Shown: positions 8,120 to 16,364 of the stretch, in pieces | How the letters are laid out: each line of letters starts with the position of its first letter | Numbering within the stretch: position 1 is the stretch's first letter | NCBI RefSeq assembly: GCF_014836445.1 | Contig: NZ_JACSQV010000010.1 | Span: 1-64,000 of the forward strand | Length of the DNA: 64,000 nt | Origin: Cellulomonas avistercoris | Lineage (GTDB): Bacteria > Actinomycetota > Actinomycetes > Actinomycetales > Cellulomonadaceae | Direction: 5' to 3' | Made by a program: the position numbers and the translations under genes | Notes under the pieces: generated by a model | What the model was told of the DNA's origin: nothing | Databases searched by the model: none | What the model saw: only the letters and a program-made list of their open reading frames with translations

Positions 8120-8995
8120 GTGGACGACGACGCGACCCTGCCCCCGCACCCGCCGACGACGCCGACGGGCGAGCCCGTGCCCGACCCCCGCGGCGCCGCC
8201 GCGGACGCCGACCCGCACGTGGTCGTCTCGACGTCGCTGGCGAACCTGCGCGACGTCGGCGGGTGGGCCACGGCCGACGGTCGCACCGTGCGACGCGGCG
8301 TCGCGTTCCGCTCGGCCGAGCTGCGCGCACCGGCGATCGCCGACGACCCCGCGATCGCCGCGCTCGGCGTCGGCACCGTCGTCGACCTGCGGACCGAGGC
8401 CGAGCGCGCCGCCCTGCCCGACGTGCTGCCCGCCGGCGCCCGCGGCGTGCACGCCGACGTCCTGGCGCTGGACCCGCAGGCCCCCGCGTTCGACCCGGGC
8501 GAGCTGCTGCGGCGCCCGCAGGAGGCGGGCGAGGTGCTGGCCGCGCTCGACCCCGCGGGCCGGATGCGCCAGACGTACGTCGACCTCGTCGTCGGCGACG
8601 CGGCCCGGACCGGCTACGCGACGCTGCTGCGCGAGCTGCTGGGCGACACGGCCGCGCCCGTGCTCTACCACTGCACGGCCGGCAAGGACCGCACGGGCTG
8701 GGCGACGACGGTGCTGCTGCTCGCGGTGGGCGTCGGCGAGGCGGACGCGCGCACCGAGTACCTCGCCGTGAACCCGGCGGTGCGGGCCATGTACGCGCCG
8801 CTGCTGCAGCAGTTCGCCGCCGTCGGCGGCGACCCGCGCCTCCTGGTCCCCCTGCTGGAGGTGCGGGAGGAGTACCTGGACGCGGCGCTCGGCGCGGTGC
8901 GCGAGCACTTCGGGTCCGTCGACGGCTACCTGCGCGACGGGCTCGGGCTCGGCGCGGACGAGGTCGGCGCGCTGCACGCGACGCTCGTCGGCTGA
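8120..8995 (+). CDS. Tyrosine-protein phosphatase, PTP/Y_phosphatase3 type
   Basis: The 291-residue protein carries the cysteine-based phosphatase loop HCTAGKDRTG, with the catalytic Cys near residue 185 and the phosphate-binding Arg seven residues on. Upstream are the family features NLRDVGG near residue 46 and VDLRTEAERA near 88. These place it with the bacterial tyrosine/serine phosphatases of the PtpB (M. tuberculosis) and Y_phosphatase3 group, which can also act on phosphoinositides. No signal peptide or membrane helix is seen. GTG 8120 is preferred over GTG 8102 because a GAGGG stretch lies at a good distance before it. Its target is unknown. Confidence 0.87.
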   Translation: MDDDATLPPHPPTTPTGEPVPDPRGAAADADPHVVVSTSLANLRDVGGWATADGRTVRRGVAFRSAELRAPAIADDPAIAALGVGTVVDLRTEAERAALPDVLPAGARGVHADVLALDPQAPAFDPGELLRRPQEAGEVLAALDPAGRMRQTYVDLVVGDAARTGYATLLRELLGDTAAPVLYHCTAGKDRTGWATTVLLLAVGVGEADARTEYLAVNPAVRAMYAPLLQQFAAVGGDPRLLVPLLEVREEYLDAALGAVREHFGSVDGYLRDGLGLGADEVGALHATLVG

Positions 8996-9017
8996 CCGCG
9001 CGGGCCGGGCGCGCTCG

Positions 9018-10004
9018 TCAGCCGCGCACGGTGCTCAGGAAGCCGGTGACCGCGGTCAGGTACGCCGCACGAGGGGTGTCGAGCGACAGCGCCAGGTCGT
9101 GGACGCCGCCCTCGACGACGACCTCGCGCACGTCCGCCCCGAGACGCGGTGCCAGCGCCGCGATGGTCGCGACGTCGAGGACCGTGTCCGCACCGTCCAG
9201 GTCGTCACCGCCCGCCACGTCGGCACCCGAGCGCGACGACCGGGCGACCAGCACGGGGACGCCGAGCGCGAGCCCCCGCGCGACGCGCAGCTGCCCGGCG
9301 CGCACGGCCGCGAGCCAGCCCGCGCGCACGGGCACCCCGTCCGGGCGCTTGAGCGACGTGTCGAAGTCCCACCGCTCGGCCAGGCGCGCGGCGTACCGCG
9401 ACGGCGCCGACGCGACCACGGCCAGCGGTGCCCGACGCGCGAGCGGCCGCAGCGCACCGTCCTGGAGCGGACGCACCCAGGACCGCTCGACGGACAGGAA
9501 CGGGCTGTTGAGCACCACCGCGTCCGGGCCCCCGCGCGCGCGGTGCGCGTGCGCCCACAGCGCGGTCACGAGCCCGCCCGTCGAGTGCCCGTGCACCACG
9601 ACGGGCAGCCCCGGCCACGTGCGTCGCGCCGCCGCGACGGCCCGCGTGAGGTCCGTGGCCTGCTCGCGCAGGTCGCCCTGGTAGTGCGGCACGTCGCCGG
9701 GGCGCCACGACCGGCCCGCGCGGCGCGCGTCGAGCGCGACGAACGCCCACCCCGCGTCGTGGAAGGCGTCCGCCAGGTGCCGCGCGAAGAAGTAGTCGTT
9801 GTAGCCGTGCAGGTGCACGACGACCCCGCGCGGTGCCGGCGGTGCGCTCGCCGGCCGCACGAGCGTGAGCACGGGGTCCGGCCCGCCCGCCGCGACCGCG
9901 CGCGTCACCGTGGCCGGCGCCTGCGGGAGCCACCCGCACAGGGTGCGCGTCTCGTACCCCGGCAGCAGCCGGTCCGGCTCCCACGCGCCGTGCGGCCCCG
10001 TCAT
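9018..10004 (-). CDS. Alpha/beta hydrolase, serine aminopeptidase S33/lysophospholipase-like
   Basis: The 328-residue product has the alpha/beta hydrolase fold. It shows an oxyanion segment LHGYNDYFF near residue 70, a nucleophile elbow GHSTGG with Ser near residue 141, and a C-terminal EGGVHDLALS that supplies the His. RPDGVPVRAGWL is typical of the monoglyceride-lipase-like group often labelled lysophospholipase. There is no signal peptide. Its ATG overlaps the stop of the upstream transporter gene (ATGA), so the two are coupled. The substrate, probably an ester of a lipid or small molecule, cannot be named. Confidence 0.82.
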   Translation of the reverse strand: MTGPHGAWEPDRLLPGYETRTLCGWLPQAPATVTRAVAAGGPDPVLTLVRPASAPPAPRGVVVHLHGYNDYFFARHLADAFHDAGWAFVALDARRAGRSWRPGDVPHYQGDLREQATDLTRAVAAARRTWPGLPVVVHGHSTGGLVTALWAHAHRARGGPDAVVLNSPFLSVERSWVRPLQDGALRPLARRAPLAVVASAPSRYAARLAERWDFDTSLKRPDGVPVRAGWLAAVRAGQLRVARGLALGVPVLVARSSRSGADVAGGDDLDGADTVLDVATIAALAPRLGADVREVVVEGGVHDLALSLDTPRAAYLTAVTGFLSTVRG

Positions 10005-11392
10005 GCGGCGTCCGTCGTGACGTCCCGTCGTCCGTCGACGCCGAGCCCGCGCGGGAAGCGCACGGGCAGGAAGAGCAGGAGGCCGAGCGCCAGCACCGCG
10101 ACGATGCCGAGCACACCCCAGTACTGCGCCCCGCCGATGCCGATCGCGAGCGAGAACGCCGCCGGCGCGAGGAACGTCGCGGCGCGTCCCGTGGTGGCGT
10201 ACAGGCCGAACAGCTCGGTCTCGCGGCCCGGCTCGGCGAGGCGCGCGAGCAGCCCGCGCGACGCCGACTGCGCCGGCCCGACGCACGCCGACAGCACGAG
10301 CCCGCCGACCCAGAACGCCGACGTGCCCGCGTCGTGCAGCAGGAAGACCGCGGTCCCGGCGATGACGAGCACGACGAGCGACCAGGACACCAGGCGCCGC
10401 GGCCCGTACCGGTCGTCGAGCCAGCCGGCGCCGATGGTCGAGGCACCGGCCACGACGTTGGCGGCGATCGCGAACACGATCACCTCGCTGTCGGTGAACC
10501 CGAAGGTGCCGGCCGCGAGCACGCCGCCGAACGTGAACACGCCCGTGAGCCCGTCCCGGAACACCGCGGACGCGATGAGGAACCGCAGGGTCGAGCGGCG
10601 CTCGCGCCACAGCTCGGCGACGTGGCGCCCGACGGCGGCGTAGGCGCCGACGATGCCGACGCGCGCGGGCGGCGCCCCCGGACGGCGGTGGTCGGGCACC
10701 GCGACCAGCACGGGGACGGCGAACACCAGGAACCAGGCACCGGCGATGAGCATCGAGATCCGGACGTCGAGGCCACCCTCCGACGTGACGCCGAACCACC
10801 CGACGTCGGGCTGGATGAAGCCCACGTACAGGATGACGAGCAGCACGATCCCGCCGACGTACCCCGCGCCCCAGCCGATCCCGCTGATCCGCCCGATGGT
10901 CCGCGGCCCGCTGATCTGCAGCAGCAGCGCGTTGTAGGCGACCGAGCCGATCTCGAACGCGATGGTGCCGATCGCCAGCAGCGTCACGCCCAGGCGCACC
11001 GCGTCGGCCATGCCGCCCTCGGCGGGCTGGACGAACCACAGCGCCAGCACGGACAGCCCCACGACGACCGACGCGCCCGCCAGCAGGGGACGACGCCGGC
11101 CGCCCGCGTCCGCGAGGGTCCCCAGCGCGGGGGCGGTCAGCGCCACGAGCAGCCCCGCGGCCGCCAGGCCCCAGCCGAGCCACTGGCTGTGCAGCGCCGT
11201 CACGGCGTCGACGTCGCTGCCCGGCTCCGCGAACGAGGACCCGGTGAGCCAGACCGTGAACACGAAGGTCGTGACGACGGCGTTGAACGCGGCCGACCCC
11301 CAGTCCCACGCGGCCCACGCGGCGATCTGACGGGTGGCGGGTGCGGGCTCGACGACGTCGTCGGGGGGAGCCTCGGCAGCGGGGTGACCCAT
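10001..11392 (-). CDS. UMF1/Atg22-type MFS transporter
   Basis: A 463-residue polytopic membrane protein with about twelve helices. The N-terminal WAAWDWGSAAFNAVVTTFVF is characteristic of the UMF1 (unknown major facilitator, Atg22-like) family, whose bacterial members have no firmly known substrate; yeast Atg22 exports amino acids from the vacuole. A long loop DVGWFGVTSEGGLD between helices and the PDHRRPGAPPA linker before the second half fit this family. The ATG at 11392 precedes WDWGS by the normal distance. It is cotranscribed with the alpha/beta hydrolase downstream and divergent from the LacI regulator. Confidence 0.83.
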   Translation of the reverse strand: MGHPAAEAPPDDVVEPAPATRQIAAWAAWDWGSAAFNAVVTTFVFTVWLTGSSFAEPGSDVDAVTALHSQWLGWGLAAAGLLVALTAPALGTLADAGGRRRPLLAGASVVVGLSVLALWFVQPAEGGMADAVRLGVTLLAIGTIAFEIGSVAYNALLLQISGPRTIGRISGIGWGAGYVGGIVLLVILYVGFIQPDVGWFGVTSEGGLDVRISMLIAGAWFLVFAVPVLVAVPDHRRPGAPPARVGIVGAYAAVGRHVAELWRERRSTLRFLIASAVFRDGLTGVFTFGGVLAAGTFGFTDSEVIVFAIAANVVAGASTIGAGWLDDRYGPRRLVSWSLVVLVIAGTAVFLLHDAGTSAFWVGGLVLSACVGPAQSASRGLLARLAEPGRETELFGLYATTGRAATFLAPAAFSLAIGIGGAQYWGVLGIVAVLALGLLLFLPVRFPRGLGVDGRRDVTTDAA

Positions 11393-11521
11393 GGCGGCAG
11401 CGTACGGCCCGCGCGTGACGCCCCGGTGGACGCCGAACGGGTGAGACGTGGCCGGCCGTCGCCCATGACCTGCGGCGCGGCATGCGGCATCATGGCGCAG
11501 CAGGTCGGACAGGGGGTTCGT

Positions 11522-12580
11522 ATGGCCGGGACGCGCGACCACGACGGGCACCGGGCGGCTCCCACCCTGCACGACGTGGCCCGCCTCGCCGGGGTGTCGA
11601 TCAAGACCGTCTCGGAGGTCGTCAACCGCACGGGGCGCGTGGCGGCGGCGACGACGTCGCGGGTCGACTCCGCGGTCCGCGCGCTCGGCTACCAGCCGAA
11701 CCTCAGCGCACGCCGTCTGCGCACGGGCACCACCGGCGTGATCGGGCTGGCGGTCCCCGAGCTGTCGATGTCCGGGTACTTCAACGAGCTCAGCGCGCTG
11801 GTCGTGCGCGCCGCAGGCGAACGCGGGCTCACCGTGCTCATCGAGGAGACGGGCGGCACCCGCGAGGGCGAGCTGCGCGCGCTGCGCGGGCCACGGCGCA
11901 GCGTGATGGACGGTCTGCTGCTCAGCGCGGTGGCGCTCGAGGAGCCCGACGTGCCCGAGCCGGCCACGCTGGCGCCGACCGTCGTGCTCGGGGAGCGCCG
12001 GCTGGGCGCCGTGCTGGACCACGTGACGTTCGGCAACGAGGAGGCCGCACGCCTGGTGACCGAGCACCTGCTGCAGCTCGGCCGACGGCGGATCCTGGTG
12101 CTGGCGGGCGACCCGACCCGCAGCGCCACGGCGGCACGCCGGCTCGCCGGGCACCGCCGCGCGCTGCACGCGGCCGGTGTGGCGCCGTCGCCGGAGCTCG
12201 TCCGCCCGGTCGGCACGTGGGACCACGCGGCCGGGTACGCGCAGGTCCGGGCGGCCTGCCGTGAGGCGCTGGAGTTCGACGCCGTCTTCGCGATGAACGA
12301 CTCGCTCGCCCTCGGCGGGCTACGGGCGCTGCACGACGAGGGCCGCGACGTCCCGGGAGCGGTGGCGGTCGCCGGGATCGACGACGTCGTCGACGCGCGG
12401 TACGCGCACCCGCGCCTGACGACGGCGGACCCGCACCGCGAGGTCCTCGCGGATCTCGCGGTGCGCACGCTGGCCGAGCGGATCACCCACCCGCGGCGCC
12501 CCGCGGTCGTGCACGAGGTCGCGGCCGAGCTGCGGGTGCGCGGATCGACGTCCGCTGCGGCGGAGCACGCGCCCGTGTGA
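11522..12580 (+). CDS. LacI-family transcriptional regulator
   Basis: The 352-residue protein has an N-terminal LacI helix-turn-helix (TLHDVARLAGVSIKTVSEV, residues about 14-32) with the hinge RALGYQPNLSARRLRTG. A periplasmic-binding-protein-like effector domain follows, with GVIGLAVPELS near residue 75 and AVAGIDDV near 283. ATG 11522 follows AGGGGG at a good spacing; an upstream in-frame ATG lacks such a site. The ligand is presumably a sugar or sugar phosphate. The nearest sugar gene is the GH32 fructosidase 0.8 kb downstream on the other strand, but a regulatory link is only a guess. Confidence 0.88.
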   Translation: MAGTRDHDGHRAAPTLHDVARLAGVSIKTVSEVVNRTGRVAAATTSRVDSAVRALGYQPNLSARRLRTGTTGVIGLAVPELSMSGYFNELSALVVRAAGERGLTVLIEETGGTREGELRALRGPRRSVMDGLLLSAVALEEPDVPEPATLAPTVVLGERRLGAVLDHVTFGNEEAARLVTEHLLQLGRRRILVLAGDPTRSATAARRLAGHRRALHAAGVAPSPELVRPVGTWDHAAGYAQVRAACREALEFDAVFAMNDSLALGGLRALHDEGRDVPGAVAVAGIDDVVDARYAHPRLTTADPHREVLADLAVRTLAERITHPRRPAVVHEVAAELRVRGSTSAAAEHAPV

Positions 12581-12603
12581 CGGTGCACCGGACGGTGCGA
12601 CTG

Positions 12604-12693
12604 CGGAGGGCAAGGGATTCGAACCCTTGAGCACGGGGTCACCGCACCAACGGTTTTCAAGACCGTCGCTTTCGGCCGCTCAGCCAGCCCTCC
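12604..12693 (-). tRNA. tRNA-Ser (anticodon TGA)
   Basis: On the reverse strand a 90-base tRNA folds with acceptor stem GGAGGGC/GCCCTCC, a D-arm GCTGAGCGGCCGAAAGC and an anticodon arm ACGGT-CTTGAAA-ACCGT, giving anticodon TGA (serine). A long variable arm TTGGTGCGGTGACCCCGTGC and a T-arm with GGTTCGAATCC follow. The discriminator base is G and CCA is not encoded. The long variable arm is diagnostic of a class II tRNA. It reads UCA and other UCN codons, which are rare in this genome. Confidence 0.96.
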
Positions 12694-12755
12694 CGTGCCG
12701 CCGGACGAGCCGGCGGCGGCGTCGAGTCTCCCACACGGCAGGCCCGGGACGGCGA

Positions 12756-12784
12756 CGGGCGGGCGCCGGTCCGACGCCCGCCCG
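12756..12784 (-). terminator. Stem-loop terminator after the secreted-protein gene
   Basis: CGGGCGGGCG at 12756-12765 pairs perfectly with CGCCCGCCCG at 12775-12784 across a 9-base loop, just past the stop codon at 12791 of the reverse-strand gene. No U-run follows, as is usual in actinobacteria. Confidence 0.65.
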
Positions 12785-12790
12785 CCGGTC

Positions 12791-13237
12791 TCACGGGCAG
12801 CTGCTCAGGCTCTGGTCCTGCACGATCGCCCGGCTGCCGTTCTCCACCTTGACGTACGTGTTGCCCAGACCGCGGCGGTCGTACCGCACCGTCCAGTCCT
12901 TGCCGTACCAGTTGATGAACCGGATCTTGTAGCACCAGCCACCGTCGACCTGCACGACGTCCCAGTCCTCGTTGCTCGGCGTCTTGCCGTTCTGGTAGAT
13001 CGTGAGCGCGCCGCCGCTCACGCAGGACGTGCTCGCGGTGCCGGTGGACCCGCTGCTGCAGGTCCAGTTGCGCCGCGCCGTGATCGGCAGGTTGTCGACG
13101 TTCTCCACGCGCGAGCACCCGCTCAGCGAGCTGCACGAACCGCCGGCCTGTGCCGCCCCCGCGGGCACCACCACCGCGACCGCGGACACCAGCGCGACGG
13201 CCGCCGCGGCAGCCACTCTCTGCTTCCCCATCTTCAT
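12791..13237 (-). CDS. Small secreted six-cysteine protein, unknown family
   Basis: The 148-residue ORF starts at ATG 13237, which follows AGGGGGA at an ideal spacing. A classical signal peptide covers residues 1-31 (basic start MKMGKQR, alanine/valine core, cleavage after AQA). The mature part of about 117 residues has exactly six cysteines (GGSC, SGC, NWTC, TSC, GWC, SSC), suggesting three disulfides. It is rich in Trp and Tyr (WYGKDWTVRYDRRG, WDVVQVDGGWCY), a surface often used for binding carbohydrate or cell wall. I do not recognise the family. It lies alone between tRNA-Ser and a GH32 gene. Confidence 0.78.
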   Translation of the reverse strand: MKMGKQRVAAAAAVALVSAVAVVVPAGAAQAGGSCSSLSGCSRVENVDNLPITARRNWTCSSGSTGTASTSCVSGGALTIYQNGKTPSNEDWDVVQVDGGWCYKIRFINWYGKDWTVRYDRRGLGNTYVKVENGSRAIVQDQSLSSCP

Positions 13238-13341
13238 GTCGTCCCCCTGCGTCGTCATCGACCTGCGCCCCGACCCGGTGTCGGAGCGTGCCGCCACCGT
13301 AGCGACGGGGTACGACACCACCGGCGGAGTCGCGGCCGCCC

Positions 13342-14613
13342 TCAGGCCGAGGGCACCCGCAGCACGTGCGCCTGCGCGTCGCCCGCCGCCCGCACCCGCC
13401 ACCGCTGCCCCGCGCGGCGGTAGACGCGTCGCGTGGTGCTCCCCCGGGTCGGATCGAACGCCTCCACCAGCGAGCCGTCGACCAGGACCTCCGCCGGTCC
13501 GTCCGTCGCCCACACGGTCACGACGTCGTCACCGTCCACGAGCGCCAGCTCCACACCGCCCGACGCCTCGACGCGCCACGCGGGCTCGTCGGTGACGAGG
13601 TCGCCGCGCGCGACGTCCAACGGCTCGCCGCGCAGGCCGGCGAGCTCCGCGGCCGGACGCGTGACGACACGCCCGTCCCGGGTCACGGCGAGCTCCCGCG
13701 GGCACGAGAGCAGGCCCGCCCAGCCGACGGCCGCGACCTCCTCGGCCGTCCGGCTGCCGTCGCGCGACTCCCAGCACCACCCCCACACCAGGACGCGCCC
13801 GTCGTCGGCGACGAGCGCCTGGGGCGCGTACAGGTCCGGCCCGTGGTCGAGCGGCGTCGAGGCCTCGACGACGAACCGCGGCGCGTCGCCGTCCAGGTCG
13901 AGACGTCCCGTGTACGCCGTGACGCCCAGCCGCTCGGGCTCGACCGTGCGGTCGAACCACGACACGAGCAGCACCCACCGGCCGTCGACGTGGACCAGCT
14001 GCGGGCACTCCCACACGCGCCCGGGTGCGTCGACGCCCGCCGGCACGTCGTCGGCCACGACGAGCGTGCCGAGCAGCCGCCAGTCGTCGAGGTCCGTGGC
14101 GTCGTACACGAGCACGGCCCCGCCGAACGGCGTGCCGGCACCCTGCAGGCCCAGGCGCCGCCCCTCGACCTCCAGCAGGAACGGGTCGCGCACGTCGACC
14201 ACGCCGGGGACGTCCGGGTGCGGCGCCGCCCACCGCTCGGGCTGGACCCAGCGACCGTCCGGCCCGCGGCGCGCGACGGCCACGCCCGCGGTCCCCGTGT
14301 CGCCGGCCGTGGCCACCGCGCTGTAGACGAGCGCCACGTCGCCCCCGTCGTGGACCGCGACACCGCTCCACGCGCCGCCCGCGTCGAGCGTGCCCGGCCG
14401 TGGCGTCAGCGCGGTCGGCTCGTGGTCCCACCGCAGCAGGTCGGGCGAGCTGGCGTGGCCCCAGTGGATGTCGCCCCAGACGGGCGCGTGCGGGTTCCAC
14501 TGGTACATGACGTGCCAGCGGCCGTCCCACCACCCGATCCCGTTGGGGTCGTTCAGCCAGCCGCGGGGTGCGCGGACGTGCCAGCGGGGTGCGTGCGGGT
14601 CGTGGGTGGGCAT
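13342..14613 (-). CDS. GH32 beta-fructosidase (sucrose/fructan hydrolase)
   Basis: The 423-residue product is a glycoside hydrolase family 32 enzyme that releases fructose from sucrose, inulin or levan-type chains. Its five-blade propeller motifs are visible: GWLNDPNG near residues 18-25 (Asp nucleophile), VRDPFLL near 138 (transition-state Asp) and WECPQL near 200 (acid/base Glu). A beta-sandwich end follows. There is no signal peptide, so it should act on imported sugar in the cytosol. ATG 14613 places the first motif at the usual distance. A LacI regulator nearby could control it, though no operator was identified. Confidence 0.9.
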   Translation of the reverse strand: MPTHDPHAPRWHVRAPRGWLNDPNGIGWWDGRWHVMYQWNPHAPVWGDIHWGHASSPDLLRWDHEPTALTPRPGTLDAGGAWSGVAVHDGGDVALVYSAVATAGDTGTAGVAVARRGPDGRWVQPERWAAPHPDVPGVVDVRDPFLLEVEGRRLGLQGAGTPFGGAVLVYDATDLDDWRLLGTLVVADDVPAGVDAPGRVWECPQLVHVDGRWVLLVSWFDRTVEPERLGVTAYTGRLDLDGDAPRFVVEASTPLDHGPDLYAPQALVADDGRVLVWGWCWESRDGSRTAEEVAAVGWAGLLSCPRELAVTRDGRVVTRPAAELAGLRGEPLDVARGDLVTDEPAWRVEASGGVELALVDGDDVVTVWATDGPAEVLVDGSLVEAFDPTRGSTTRRVYRRAGQRWRVRAAGDAQAHVLRVPSA

Positions 14614-14666
14614 GGCACCAGTGTCGCCGGGCGGATGCGGGACGGCGGAACGACGCGTCCCGCGCG

Positions 14667-15750
14667 TCACCACGCGGGGTCCGCCTGCTCGGCCTCGTCG
14701 CACACGCCCTCATCACCCTCGTCCTCGTCACCCCAGGGGGCGCGGAGAGGCTCGTCCGGCAGGCGTGTCCGACCGTCGTCGAGCACGACCCAGCTCCCGT
14801 CCCGCGGCTCGCCCATCAGCACGACGTGCTCGCCCGCGGGCGCCTGCCCGCTGAAGACCCAGCGCTCGCCGCCGACGTCGAGGGTCGCCCACCGGGTACC
14901 GACGACGAGGACGCGCGCCGGGTGCGTCAGGCTCGCGGTCCTCGCCGCTCGGACCGCGGCGCGCTGCGGCATCCGCCATCGGGCGAGCACGACGCAGACG
15001 GGCGTGAGCATCACCCACAGCAGGACCTCGGCCCACCACGCGTAGGCCCAGTCGTCGTGGCTGGTCGTCGCGAGCACGTGCGCGGGGTCCTCCGGGTCGA
15101 CGACCACCTCCACCGTCGCGCCCGGTGCGGCGTCGTCGATCTCGGGGTACGACAGGGCGAGCCGTGCACGACGCCCGTCGACCTCGACCACGACGTCTGC
15201 CTCACCCCTGGCCGTCAGCGGCGGCCGGACCTCCACGACCGTGGCGGTGAGGACCGGCTGCGTCCGCAGCAGCCACGCGTCGTGCTCGGACGCCCGGTGC
15301 CCGGTGACCGCGGCAGCGTCCCGCGAACCGGCGGAGGCACCCGCACGACCCCGGAGCGGTGCCACGTCCACGTCTCCCGGAGCAGCGCACCCAGTCCGCC
15401 CGTGAGCAACGTGAGCACCGCCACGTCCGCGAGCTCCTCGAACCAGGCCGCGTCCGTCCACAGCCGCACCAGCGTCACGACGAGGGCGCCCAGGCCGAGC
15501 AGCCCCAGTCCGCCGACCCACAGCGGGACCAGCTCGCGCCGTCCCGCGTCCGGCGTCGGCGGGCCGGCCCCGAGGTCTCGCGTCGCCTCGTCACCCCGGT
15601 CGAGCCGCGGGTGCCGGACGTCGCCAAGGGCCGCTGCACAGGGCCGTCCGAGTCGACCTCGGGCTCGTCAGGAGCCGGGTCGAGGCTCTCACCAGGAGGC
15701 GGGTCGGCATGCACGGGCACATCGTGCAGCACGGGCAGGCGACCCGGCAC
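14667..15750 (-). pseudogene. DUF3592-like membrane protein interrupted by two frameshifts
   Basis: The coding signal runs through three frames. From 15750 to about 15640 it reads an acidic, proline-rich start (PPPGESLDPAPDEPEVDSDG). From about 15640 to 15310 it gives two membrane helices (LVPLWVGGLGLLGLGALVV and LADVAVLTLLTGGLGALL). From about 15310 to 14667 it gives the soluble domain RTQPVLTATVVEVRPPL, typical of DUF3592, then a third helix WWAEVLLWVMLTPVCVVLA and an acidic tail. Each switch is explained by one missing base. Either the gene is decayed or the sequence has two single-base errors. The start is uncertain. It follows the PIN-domain gene on the same strand. Confidence 0.6.
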
Positions 15751-15801
15751 CGCGTCGTCAGGACCGACGTCGACGTCACCCGTCCGAGTGCACCGCCGCT
15801 G

Positions 15802-16266
15802 TCAGCGCCACCATCCCGCGGGGCGCCCGGGGCTGAGGACGTCGAGCCCGGTGTCGGCCGCGGCGCGCGCCGTCGTCACGTCGTACGTCGCGATCGCCCG
15901 CACGTCGCGGTGCGCGAGCGCCGCGCCGACGTGCAGCGCCGCGAACGCCCCGAGGCCGGGCGGCAGCAGCACGGCCCGCCGCAGCGCCTGGTCGGACAGC
16001 CGCATCTGCGGCAGCCGGGTCAGCGCGTCGAGCAGCGCGAGGGTCGCGCCGCTGCCGAGCAGCCCCGCGGTGACCCGCGCCTCGAGCACCGAGACCCGCG
16101 AGACCACGACGGCCGGCTCGTGCTCGGCGGCCCACGCGGCCCACGCACGCGCCTCCGGCGCCGGTGGCAGGTAGCGGCTCAGCGCCGAGCCGTCGACGTA
16201 CACGCTCGCCACCGGGTCGCTCGCCAGCAGGACCTCGGCGTCGAGGACCGTGCGCGGTACGGGCAC
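15802..16266 (-). CDS. PIN-domain protein
   Basis: The 154-residue product has the PIN ribonuclease-like fold: VYVDGSALSRYL near residue 29 (first Asp), VVSRVSVLEAR near 66 (Glu), a GAFAALHVGAALAH helix near 115 and AIATYDVTTARAA near 131 (last Asp). The helix usually reads DALHLA, and here the acidic residue is replaced by Ala, so catalytic power is doubtful. The GTG at 16266 follows GAGGATGGAG. A longer reading from 16368 would run back through a terminator and is rejected. No antitoxin gene of the usual small DNA-binding type is adjacent, so it may be a housekeeping or degenerate VapC relative. Confidence 0.7.
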   Translation of the reverse strand: MPVPRTVLDAEVLLASDPVASVYVDGSALSRYLPPAPEARAWAAWAAEHEPAVVVSRVSVLEARVTAGLLGSGATLALLDALTRLPQMRLSDQALRRAVLLPPGLGAFAALHVGAALAHRDVRAIATYDVTTARAAADTGLDVLSPGRPAGWWR

Positions 16267-16312
16267 GACTCCATCCTCACTCCGGGCGGCACCCGGCACC
16301 CCGCCGGGCAGA

Positions 16313-16350
16313 CGCGAACGGCCGGGCCCCGAGGGGTCCGGCCGTTCGCG
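16313..16350 (-). terminator. Strong stem-loop terminator of the conservon operon
   Basis: An inverted repeat of about 18 bases per arm (CGCGAACGGCCGGGCCCC against GGGGTCCGGCCGTTCGCG, one G-U pair) with a 2-base centre lies 15 bases beyond the GTPase stop codon. It separates the conservon from the PIN gene. Confidence 0.8.
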
Positions 16351-16364
16351 GGTGGTGCGGTGGC

